A stretch of DNA of 64,000 nt, taken from assembly GCA_010909165.1 (NCBI GenBank), contig MU008164.1:806001-870000 (forward strand), written 5' to 3'. The notes beneath the pieces were generated by a model. The model made no database searches and had not been told where the DNA came from. It was given only the letters and a program-made list of their open reading frames with translations. The first letter of the stretch is position 1; the number at the start of each line of letters is the position of its first letter. The position numbers and the translations under genes were made by a program. The stretch comes from Anthoceros angustus (Eukaryota; Streptophyta; Anthocerotopsida; Anthocerotales; Anthocerotaceae). Positions 19,106 to 28,810 of this stretch are shown here, piece by piece.

Positions 19106-22028
19106 ATGGCAATGCAGCTGGAGCTGCCATTGCTGCCACCAGCGCAGGATTTCTCATTTCCGGTTTCCGGCGCAGGAGTGATTCAGGCACGGTCTGCGTT
19201 CTTCCACACGCCCACCACTTTGAGGTCGGGGAAGCTGGGCCAGGTTTGGGCGAATTCCGGATGTGAGTTCCGCAATGGCCTACCAGGCAACAGGCCAGGA
19301 GGTTCAGGAGACTGCAATCAGCGGCCAGGGGGGGCAGCAGGCAACTGCAAAGGTGAAGGCATCAGTCAGAAAGAACGGCAGGAGCTCCTGTGGCAACATC
19401 TGTTTTCGGACCCTTCGGTATGGTGGGACAACAGGGTGGACAAGAAGAGCCCCCGGCATCCCGACTTCAGGCACAAGACCTCCAGGGAGCCGCTGTGGCT
19501 CGACAACACCCTTAAGCCAGCTTGGGTGGACTCGCAGCTGGCCAGGTGGGGTGTTGCGGTGACAGGGGGTGAGGAAGGAGAGGGAGGAGAGGCTTCGAAA
19601 TCGGAAGTGGAAGCCTTGAGGAAACGGTGCGAGGATGCGGTGCTGAGTGAGGCTGTTGAAGCCTTGGAGCTGCTGGTACAGCGGGGGTGTCATGTTACTG
19701 TTGCTGTATTGTACAGAGTCCTCAGGAGGTGCTTGGCGGATAAGGATCTTGGATGTGGTAGGCGTGTTCATGCTCTGGCTGTGGAATGTGGGTTCCAGTC
19801 CAATGCATATTTGGCCACACAGATCATCGGGATGTATGCTGCTCATGGCAAGTTGGAGGACGCAGTGCAGGTGTTCACCAAGGTGAGCAGGCCCGACCTC
19901 TACGTGTGGTCGTCCATTATCCTGGCGCATGCTCGGCTTGGACAGCCCTCGCAGGCTGTCAGCCTTTACAAGCAGATGCGAGCAGGGAGTGTGAAGCCGG
20001 ATAATAGGATTTTCGTGGCAGCCCTGAAGGCTTGTGCCGAGGCCGAGGACCTGGATTCTGGGAAACAGGTGCATGCTGATATCCCGGCAAGTGCTGTGAA
20101 GGGGGATGTGTTTGTTGCCACCAGCCTGGTGAACATGTATGCTAAATGTGGGAGCTTGGAGGAGGCTCGGAAAGTGTTTGACAGCCTACCCACGAGGAAC
20201 GTGGTGACATGGAATGCGATCATAGCAGGATATAGTCAGCAGGGTCTGGGAGGAGAAGCACTGGCATTGTATGAGAGTATGCGACGGGAAGGCATGGTGG
20301 TAGCAGATCATGTGACATTCGTTTCCCTTCTTCAAGCTTGTGCCAGTGTGCCATCGCTGAATCAGGGGAGGGCGATTCACTTACAGGTTCGTGGGAGAGG
20401 GTTGGAAGGCGATGCAGTCATTGGTAACTCCTTGGTGAATATGTATGCGAAATGTGGGAGCTTGGTGGATGCTCGGGAAGTCTTTGATCGGTTGCCCAGG
20501 AGAGATGTGGTGACATGGAATTCCATGATAGCAGGGTATACCCAGCAGGGACTCGGTAGAGAAGCCCTGGCTTTGTATGAAAGTATGCAGCTCGAGGGTG
20601 TAACCCCGGGTGACCATGTTACATTTTTGTGTCTCGTTCAAGCATGCACGAGTGTGGGAGCTCTGCAGCAGGGGAAGGAGATCCACTTACAGATTCGGGA
20701 AAGAGGTCTCGAACCTGATGTTCTCATTGGCAACTGCCTGGTCAGTATGTATGCTAAATGTGGGAGCTTGAAGGAGGCTCGGGAAGTCTTTGACAGTTTG
20801 ACCAGAAAAGATGTTGTGACGTGGAATTCCATGATCTCAGGATACTCTCAGCAGGGGCTTGGGCACGAAGCTCTGGCTTTGTATGCGTCTATGCAACATG
20901 AGGGCATTACACCTGCGAATCGTGTCACGTTTCTGTCCCTGCTTCAGGCATGTGCCTCAGCAGGAGCAGTGCAGCTTGGGAAGCAGCTTCACTTCCAGAT
21001 TCGGGATGGAGGACTTGAAGATGATGGGCAAGTTGGAAACGGCCTCGTGGACATGTATGCTAAGTGTGGGAGCTTGGAGGATGCTGTCGGAGTGTTTCAC
21101 AGTTTACCCAGAAGAGATGTGGTGACATGGACTGCCATGCTCAATGGGTATGCTGTACATAGCGACGGCCCGATGGCAATACAGTGCTTTGAAAAGATGC
21201 TGCAGCAAGGAATCATCCCAGATGAGACGACTTTTCTATGTCTCTTAGTGGCATGCAGTCATGCGGGCCTGGTGCAGGAGGGCCAGAGGTATTTCAGGAT
21301 GATGGAGAAATACGGGACTGTGCCCAATAACTATCACTACAGTTGCATGGTTGATCTCCTTGGCCGGTCAGGCCAACTAGACGAGGCTGAGAATATGTTG
21401 GAAAACGAGTCTGTTGTGAAGGACAGTGTGGCCTGGACAGCTCTACTGAGTGCCTGCAAGGGCTATGGCGATCTTGAGCGAGGAAGGCGATGCTTCGACC
21501 GACTTGTAGCATTGGATCCTAAAGATGCAAGCCCCTACGTCCTTTTGGGAACCATCTATGCAAGTGCGGGCAGGTGGGATGATGTGGACAGGGTTGAGAG
21601 TTTAAGGAAGGCAGCAGGTGCGCTGAAGAAGCCTGCAAAAGCATGCATTGAAGTAGATAGAGAAGTCCACGAGTTCACAGTAGGAGAAGATAGGACCGAC
21701 ATTTCGGCAACGCTGAGGAGCGTGAACATTAGGTTGAAGGAGGAAGGGGCCATGTGCCTCAAACAGAGCTTGTGTTGAAGCCTGTCTCTGAGCAGGAGAA
21801 GGAGGATGCTCTGTGCGGACATGCAGAAAGTTGGCTTTGGCATATGGTCTGCTGAACACACCGGACGGCACAACGTTGTTAGTCACCAAGAATCTGCAGA
21901 TGTGCAATGACTGCCATAGCAGCACAAAGGTCATGTCCCGTCTTGAGAGGCGAGAGATCGTTGTGAGAGACGGACATCGAGTTCATCGTTTTGTGGATGG
22001 CTCTTGCTCGTGCGGAGATCGGCATTAA
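19106..22028 (+). CDS. Second PPR protein, PLS class, DYW:KP, with PDF motif; frameshift in the DYW domain
   Basis: A paralogue of the minus-strand PPR gene with the same plan: a Ser/Pro-rich N terminus, PDF motif at residues about 91-148 (LLWQHLFSDPSVWWDNR, PRHPDFRHK, PLWL, KPAWV), L-S pair, four P-L-S triplets (P motifs WSSIILAHA, TWNAIIAGYS, TWNSMIAGYT, TWNSMISGYS), P2-L2-S2 (TWTAMLNGYA), E1/E2, then KKPAKACIEVDREVHEF. The main frame (890 codons) ends at 21778 and the remaining DYW part (HxE region, CNDCHS, CSCGDRH) continues in another frame to 22028. Two one-base losses, in a G run near 21749 and at CAGAAAG near 21826, explain this; the duplicate 3' end at 26383-27391 has neither and is open. 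The gene is therefore probably intact in the organism. Confidence 0.88.
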
Positions 22029-22885
22029 CCCGGCGTGGTGTCTGGTGTCCTCGGATTTCCTTCAGAAAAGTCGTTGAAATGCTTGCATCGTGATGATGCT
22101 ATCCATGTCCTTGATGGAATTATTCTGAGAACTTGACCAACGGAAGATGCTCGCCTCGCGCTTCAATGAAGCCATTCCATACGGCAATCGGAGAAGGATG
22201 GAGACTGTGAGGGACCTGAACGGGGAGCAATAGGGCGCGACAAGGCCTTCGAGCAGGCAGTTTGCGCTCATGCCTGCACCGTCAGGGCGTCTAGGGCCTC
22301 ATCACGACCGCACAGGCTTACTCTTTCTTACTAAGAAACAAATGTGAAGTGACACAAATTTTAGTGATCTAAAACTCACTCAGGTTATGGCGGTGAGAAG
22401 CGGCATTAACCTATCAAACCAAAACCAGGCACAGCCGACCAACACGCTCGTGTGCGGGTGAGGACTTGGAAGCGCAAATGAGCTTGCACGGTAAGTAGAA
22501 TTTATTAGAACCGCTTTAATAATCGGATATTAAGAACACTTACCCGTCATGAAATTACACTCCCGGTGGTGTGCTTCTTCTCGGCCGACATCCTGATGGC
22601 TGATCGTGAAAGCTACAATCTCTTCTATAGAACATACCGCATCGCAGGTACATCCACATGCGGTCTTGTTGTGCCGTGCATGCACATGCTGAAAACTCGG
22701 CTTTGACATCCACCACAATCTGCGAATTTGCGATGACTAACTACCACAGAGCACATAGTTTTGGGAGGGGTTCATCGATGTCTGGATGGCTCTTGCTCTT
22801 GCGGAGATAGGCTTTAGACAGCATGCACAGGACATTCGAAGCTCAAATGCTACAACGGTGACAAGGTAAGCACAAGAATCAATAT
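22029..22885 (+). repeat. 3' flank of the PPR gene, duplicated at 27392-28251
   Basis: Almost identical to 27392-28251, differing mainly by single bases in homopolymers. It holds a relic of the PPR 3' end (22768-22812) and otherwise no coding signal. The copy ends at ATTGTACA, after which sequence continues as PPR gene (GAGTCCTCAGG) here but as a different flank at 28252. Confidence 0.75.
22768..22812 (+). pseudogene. Relic of a DYW:KP C terminus
   Basis: GATGGCTCTTGCTCTTGCGG and its neighbours (TTCATCG upstream, AGATAGG downstream) match the codons for DGSCSCGDR at the end of the PPR gene (21976-22022) with only a few changes. It lies about 760 bp downstream of that stop, and is present again near 28135-28178. 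It suggests an older local duplication of the PPR 3' end. Confidence 0.55.
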
Positions 22886-25800
22886 TGTACAGAGTCCTCA
22901 GGAGGTGCTTGGCGGATAAGGATCTGCATGAGGCTAGTGCACAAAGAGAATGCCAGCCATGCGCTCCTTTGTCTTCCTGTCTTCCTGCATAACCGTTGCT
23001 GCAGAGCCTTTCCCAACTATAGTATCTTGCCACAGCGAACAGGGTGGACAAGAAGAGCCCCGGCATCCCGACTTCAGGCACAAGACCTCCAGGGAGCCGC
23101 TGTGGCTCGACAACACCCTTAAGCCAGCTTGGGTGGACTGCAGCTGGCCAGGTGGGGTGTTGCGGTGACAGGGGTGAGGAAGGAGAGGGAGGAGGCTTCG
23201 AAATCGGAAGTGGAAGCCTTGAAACGGTGCGAGGATGCGGTGCTGAGTGAGGCTGTTGAAGCCTTGGAGCTGCTGGTACAGCAGGGTGTCATGTTACTGT
23301 TGCTGTATTGTACAGAGTCCTCAGGAGGTGCTTGGCGGATAAGGATCTTGGATGTGGTAGGCGTGTTCATGCTCTGGCTGTGGAATGTGGGTTCCAGTCC
23401 AATGCATATTTGGCCACACAGATCATCAGGATGTATGCTGCTCATGGCAAGTTGGAGGACGCAGTGCAGGTGTTCACCAAGGTGAGCAGGCCCGACCTCT
23501 ACGTGTGGTCGTCCATTATCCTGGCGCATGCTCGGCTTGGACAGCCCTCGCAGGCTGTCAGCCTTTACAAGCAGATGCGAGCAGGAGTGTGAAGCCGGAT
23601 AATAGGATTTTCGTGGCAGCCCTGAAGGCTTGTGCCGAGGCCGAGGACCTGGATTCTGGGAAACAGGTGCATGCTGATATCCCGGCAAGTGCTGTGAAGG
23701 GGATGTGTTTGTTGCCACCAGCCTGGTGAACATGTATGCTAAATGTGGGAGCTTGGAGGCTCGAAAGTGTTTGACAGCCTACCCACGAGGAACGTGGTGA
23801 CATGGAATGCGATCATAGCAGGATATAGTCAGCAGGGTCTGGGAGGAGAAGCACTGGCATTGTATGAGGTATGCGACAGGAAGGCATGGTGGTAGCAGAT
23901 CATGTGACATTTCCCTTCTTCAAGCTTGTGCCAGTGTGCCATCGCTGAATCAGGGAGGGCGATTCACTTACAGGTTCGTGGGAGAGGGTTGGAAGGCGAT
24001 GCAGTCATTGGTAACTCCTTGGTGAATATGTATGCGAAATGTGGGAGCTTGGTGGATGCTCGAAGTCTTTGATCAGTTTGCCCAGGAGATGTGGTGACAT
24101 GGAATTCCATGAGTATACCCAGCAGGGACTCGGTAGAGAAGCCCTGGCTTTGTATGAAAGTATGCAGCTCGAGGTGTAACCCGGGTGACCATGTTACATT
24201 TTTGTGTCTCGTTCAAGCATGCACGAGTGTGGGAGCTTGGAGGAGGCTTCGAAATCGGAAGTGGAAGCCTTGGAGCTGCCATTGCTGCCACCAGCCTGGT
24301 GAACATGTATGCTAAATGTGGGAGCTCTGCAGCAGGGAAGGAGATCCACTTACAGATTCAGGCACAAGACCTCCAGGGAGCCGCTGTGGCTCGACAACAC
24401 CCTTAAGCCAGCTTGGGTGACAAATCTTGCCCGCCAGCAAGGGAACGCCCTTGCTCCTGACCAACATTCCTCGCAGCCTGATAAGGGGTTGAGAAGATAG
24501 TACTCAAAGCACTCCTTGTTGCATTGGGAATGTGTGGTTATTGCTTTAACAATATGTCAATTGCTTGTGTACTCAGAGCCGGATTAATAGTCTTCATCCT
24601 CCTCATATTCGTCGTTCTTATCATAGTGCAAGCGATACTTGTATGGCTCATTAGCCCCAACATCTTCCACACGCCCACCACTTTGAGGTCAGGAAGCTGG
24701 GCCAGGTTTGGGCGAATTCCGGATGTGAGTTCCGGCCTACCAGGCAACAGGCCAGGAGGTTCAGGAGACTGCAATCAGCGGCCAGGGGGCAGCAGGGGCT
24801 GCAAAGGTGAAGGCATCAGTCAGTCAGAAAGAACGGCAGGAGCTCCTGTGGCAACATCTGTTTTCGGACCCTTCGGTATGGTGGGACAACAGGGTGGACA
24901 AGAAGAGCCCCAGCATCCCGACTTCAGGCACAAGACCTCCAGGGAGCCGCTGTGGCTCGACAACACCCTTAAGCCAGCTTGGGTGGACTCCAGCTGGCCA
25001 GGTGGGGTGTTGCGGTGACAGGGGTGAGGAAGGAGAGGGAGGAGGCTTCGAAATCGGAAGTGGAAGCCTTGAGGGACAGTGCGAGGATGCGGTGCTGAGT
25101 GAGGCTGTTGAAGCCTTGGAGCTGCTGGTACAGCAGGGTGTCATGTTACTGTTGCTGTATTGTACAGAGTCCTCAGGAGGCGGATAAGGATCTTGGATGT
25201 GGTAGGCGTGTTCATGCTCTGGCTGTGGAATGTGGGTTCCAGTCCAATGCATATTTGGCCACACAGATCATCAGGATGTATGCTGCTCATGGCAAGTTGG
25301 AGGACGCAGTGCAGGTGTTCACCAAGGTGAGCAGGCCCGACCTCTACGTGTGGTCGTCCATTATCCTGGCACATGCTCGGCTTGGACAGCCCTCGCAGGC
25401 TGTCAGCCTTTACAAGCAGATGCGAGCAGGAGTGTGAGCCGGATAATAGGATTTTCGTGGCAGCCCTGAAGGTCTGCCGAGGACCTGGATTCTGGGAAAC
25501 AGGTGCATGCTGATATCCCGGCAAGTGCTGTGAAGGGGATGTGTTTGTTGCCACCAGCCTGGTGAACATGTATGCTAAATGTGGGAGCTTGGAGGCTCGA
25601 AAGTGTTTGACAGCCTACCCACGAGGAACGTGGTGACATGGAATGCGATCATAGCAGGATATAGTCAGCAGGGTCTGGGAGGAGAAGCACTGGCATTGTA
25701 TGCGACGGGAAGGCATGGTGGTAGCAGATCATCGCATTCGTTTCCCTTCTTCAAGCTTGTGCCAGTGTGCCATCGCTGAATCAGGGAGGGCGATTCACTT

Positions 25801-26390
25801 ACAGGTTCGTGGGAGAGGGTTGGAAGGCGATGCAGTCATTGGTAACTCCTTGGTGAATATGTATGCGAAATGTGGGAGCTTGGATGCTCGAAGTCTTTGA
25901 TCAGTTTGCCCAGGAGATGTGGTGACATGGAATTCCATGATAGCAGGGTATACCCAGCAGGGACTCGGAGAAGCCCTGGCTTTGTATAAGTATGCAGCTC
26001 GAGGGTGTAACCCGGGTGACCATGTTACATTTTTGTGTCTCGTTCAAGCATGCACGAGTGTGGGAGCTCTGCAGCAGGGAAGGAGATCCACTTACAGATT
26101 CAGGAAAGAGGTCTCGAACCTGATGTTCTCATTGGCAACTGCCTGGTCAGTATGTATGCTAAATGTGGGAGCTTGAAGGAGGCTCAGGAGTCTTTGACAG
26201 TTTGACCAGAAAAGATGTTGTGACGTGGAACTTGGAACAGGCTCACCACTCATGCTCCGCATCCGTTTACAGCAGGACCATCCCCAGGACTCTCTTTGGC
26301 GTTACCGGCTCATCAACCACGTTATCTGACTCCTGCAAGACAGTGAAAGCAAGCATTGAGGCCAGGCTGGGTGTCATTTGAACATGATGG
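22886..26390 (+). other. Mosaic block of PPR-gene pieces and pieces of the 28.2-29.2 kb region
   Basis: The block alternates between two sources. PPR-derived: about 22886-22920, 23036-24415, 24672-26230 and from about 26384. From the 28.2-29.2 kb region: about 22921-23035 (28297-28430), 24416-24671 (28637-28890) and 26231-26383 (28995-29155). Switches occur at words shared by both sources: AAGGATCT, AACAGGGTGGA, CTTCCACAC, GACGTGGAA. Within pieces, short direct repeats and homopolymers are contracted. No long open frame survives. This looks like an assembly or gap-filling artefact. Confidence 0.8.
23036..24415 (+). pseudogene. Scrambled PPR copy, first pass
   Basis: Follows the plus-strand PPR gene from the PDF motif (about 19434) through the second P-L-S repeats, with many small deletions (for example AAGGGGATG for AAGGGGGATG near 23697, GGAGGCTCGAAAG for GGAGGAGGCTCGGAAAG near 23754). 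Near 24235-24360 it splices pieces from distant parts of the same gene. It is broken in all frames. Confidence 0.8.
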
Positions 26391-27391
26391 GCAAGTTGGA
26401 AACGGCCTCGTGGACATGTATGCTAAGTGTGGAGCTTGGAGGATGCTGTCAGGTGTTTCACAGTTTACCCAGAAGAGATGTGGTGACATGGACTGCCATG
26501 CTCAATGGGTATGCTGTACATAGCGACGGCCCGATGGCAATACAGTGCTTTGAAAAGATGCTGCAGCAAGGAATCATCCCAGATGAGACGACTTTTCTAT
26601 GTCTCTTAGTGGCATGCAGTCATGCGGGCCTGGTGCAGGAGGGCCAGAGGTATTTCAGGATGATGGAGAAATACGGGACTGTGCCCAATAACTATCACTA
26701 CAGTTGCATGGTTGATCTCCTTGGCCGGTCAGGCCAACTAGACGAGGCTGAGAATATGTTGGAAAACGAGTCTGTTGTGAAGGACAGTGTGGCCTGGACA
26801 GCTCTACTGAGTGCCTGCAAGGGCTATGGCGATCTTGAGCGAGGAAGGCGATGCTTCGACCGACTTGTAGCATTGGATCCTAAAGATGCAAGCCCCTACG
26901 TCCTTTTGGGAACCATCTATGCAAGTGCGGGCAGGTGGGATGATGTGGACAGGGTTGAGAGTTTAAGGAAGGCAGCAGGTGCGCTGAAGAAGCCTGCAAA
27001 AGCATGCATTGAAGTAGATAGAGAAGTCCACGAGTTCACAGTAGGAGAAGATAGGACCGACATTTCGGCAACGCTGAGGAGCGTGAACATTAGGTTGAAG
27101 GAGGAAGGGGGCCATGTGCCTCAAACAGAGCTTGTGTTGAAGCCTGTCTCTGAGCAGGAGAAGGAGGATGCTCTGTGCGGACATGCAGAGAAGTTGGCTT
27201 TGGCATATGGTCTGCTGAACACACCGGACGGCACAACGTTGTTAGTCACCAAGAATCTGCGAATGTGCAATGACTGCCATAGCAGCACAAAGGTCATGTC
27301 CCGTCTTGAGAGGCGAGAGATCGTTGTGAGAGACGGACATCGAGTTCATCGTTTTGTGGATGGCTCTTGCTCGTGCGGAGATCGGCATTAA
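24672..27391 (+). pseudogene. Second full-length pass of the PPR gene: damaged 5' two thirds, clean 3' end
   Basis: From 24672 to 26230 it retraces the PPR gene from near its N terminus with numerous deletions, then after an insert (26231-26383) resumes at the last P-L-S unit and runs clean to the stop. The final 337-codon frame (26378-27391) contains P2-L2-S2, E1/E2, KKPAKACIEVDREVHEF, the HxE core CGHAEKLALAYGLL, zinc ligands CNDCHS and the terminal CSCGDRH. This end is intact where the copy at 19106-22028 is frameshifted. The two may be one real gene split by assembly. Confidence 0.75.
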
Positions 27392-28251
27392 CCCCGGCGT
27401 GGTGTCTGGTGTCCTCGGATTTCCTTCAGAAAAAGTCGTTGAAATGCTTGCATCGTGATGATGCTATCCATGTCCTTGATGGAATTATTCTGAGAACTTG
27501 ACCAACGGAAGATGCTCGCCTCGCGCTTCAATGAAGCCATTCCATACGGCAATCGGAGAAGGATGGAGACTGTGAGGGACCTGAACGGGGAGCAATAGGG
27601 CGCGACAAGGCCTTCGAGCAGGCAGTTTGCGCTCATGCCTGCACCGTCGGGGCGTCTAGGGCCTCATCACGACCGCACAGGCTTACTCTTTCTTACTAAG
27701 AAACAAATGTGAAGTGACACAAATTTTAGTGATCTAAAAACTCACTCAGGTTATGGCGGTGAGAAGCGGCATTAACCTATCAAACCAAAACCAGGCACAG
27801 CCGACCAACACGCTCGTGTGCGGGTGAGGACTTGGGAAGCGCAAATGAGCTTGCACGGTAAGTAGAATTTATTAGAACCGCTTTAATAATCGGATATTAA
27901 GAACACTTACCCGTCATGAAATTACACTCCCGGTGGTGTGCTTCTTCTCGGCCGACATCCTGATGGCTGATCGTGAAAGCTACAATCTCTTCTATAGAAC
28001 ATACCGCATCGCAGGTACATCCACATGCGGTCTTGTTGTGCCGTGCATGCACATGCTGAAAACTCGGCTTTGACATCCACCACAATCTGCGAATTTGCGA
28101 TGACTAACTACCACAGAGCACATAGTTTTGGGAGGGGTTCATCGATGTCTGGATGGCTCTTGCTCTTGCGGAGATAGGCTTTAGACAGCATGCACAGGAC
28201 ATTCGAAGCTCAAATGCTACAACGGTGACAAGGTAAGCACAAGAATCAATA
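27392..28251 (+). repeat. Second copy of the PPR 3' flank
   Basis: Matches 22029-22885. It continues past 28252 into unique sequence leading to the BRF1 3' end, so this copy sits in the natural context. It contains no gene. Confidence 0.75.
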
Positions 28252-28810
28252 TTGTACAAGCGCGACAGTATCACATTCTACACGGCAGCCATTAAGGATC
28301 TGCATGAGGCTAGTGCACAAAAAGAGAATGCCAGCCATGCGCTCCCTTTGTCTTCCTGTCTTCCTGCATAACCGTTGCTGCAGAGCCTTTCCCAACTATA
28401 GTATCTTGCCACAGCGAACAGGGTGGAAAGCTATCTATACTCAAGCGACTGAAGCAGGGAGATTAGTGCGGCAATGGGACATGGAGCTCTGGAGACAAGT
28501 CTGCTGCTGAGCACCTTCGTGCTCATAAGTGCAGCTACTGAGACTGGCTGCATTGTTTGCTTGCCGACTTGCATAGCTGAGAGTTTCAATTCCGGAGGGA
28601 CCCTCTCCACCATCTGTTGCTCAGGTCCTGGCTTGGAAGTGACAAATCTTGCCCGCCAGCAAGGGAACGCCCTTGCTCCTGACCAACATTCCTCGCAGCC
28701 TGATAAGGGGGTTGGAGAAGATAGTACTCCAAAGCACTCCCTTGTTGCATTGGGAATGTGTGGTTATTGCTTTTAACAATATGTCAATTGCTTGTGTACT
28801 CAGAGCCGGA
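28252..28810. other. Intergenic region between PPR copy and BRF1 3' end
   Basis: No supported gene. A short plus-strand open frame at 28474-28776 has no recognisable domain. Parts of this stretch are copied into the mosaic block (22921-23035 and 24416-24671). Confidence 0.4.

Noticed and set aside
19304-20074. 256-codon minus-strand frame inside the PPR gene
   Set aside because: It is antisense to the PDF motif and first PPR motifs, with no recognisable domain.
24524-24780. Hydrophobic plus-strand frame resembling a small membrane protein (also 28649-28951)
   Set aside because: It is the antisense of the acidic C terminus of BRF1; acidic codons read backwards give Phe/Leu/Ile-rich sequence.
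22886-26390. A natural recombinant PPR gene with new function
   Set aside because: No frame stays open across the block, and the switches include non-coding 3' flank of another gene.
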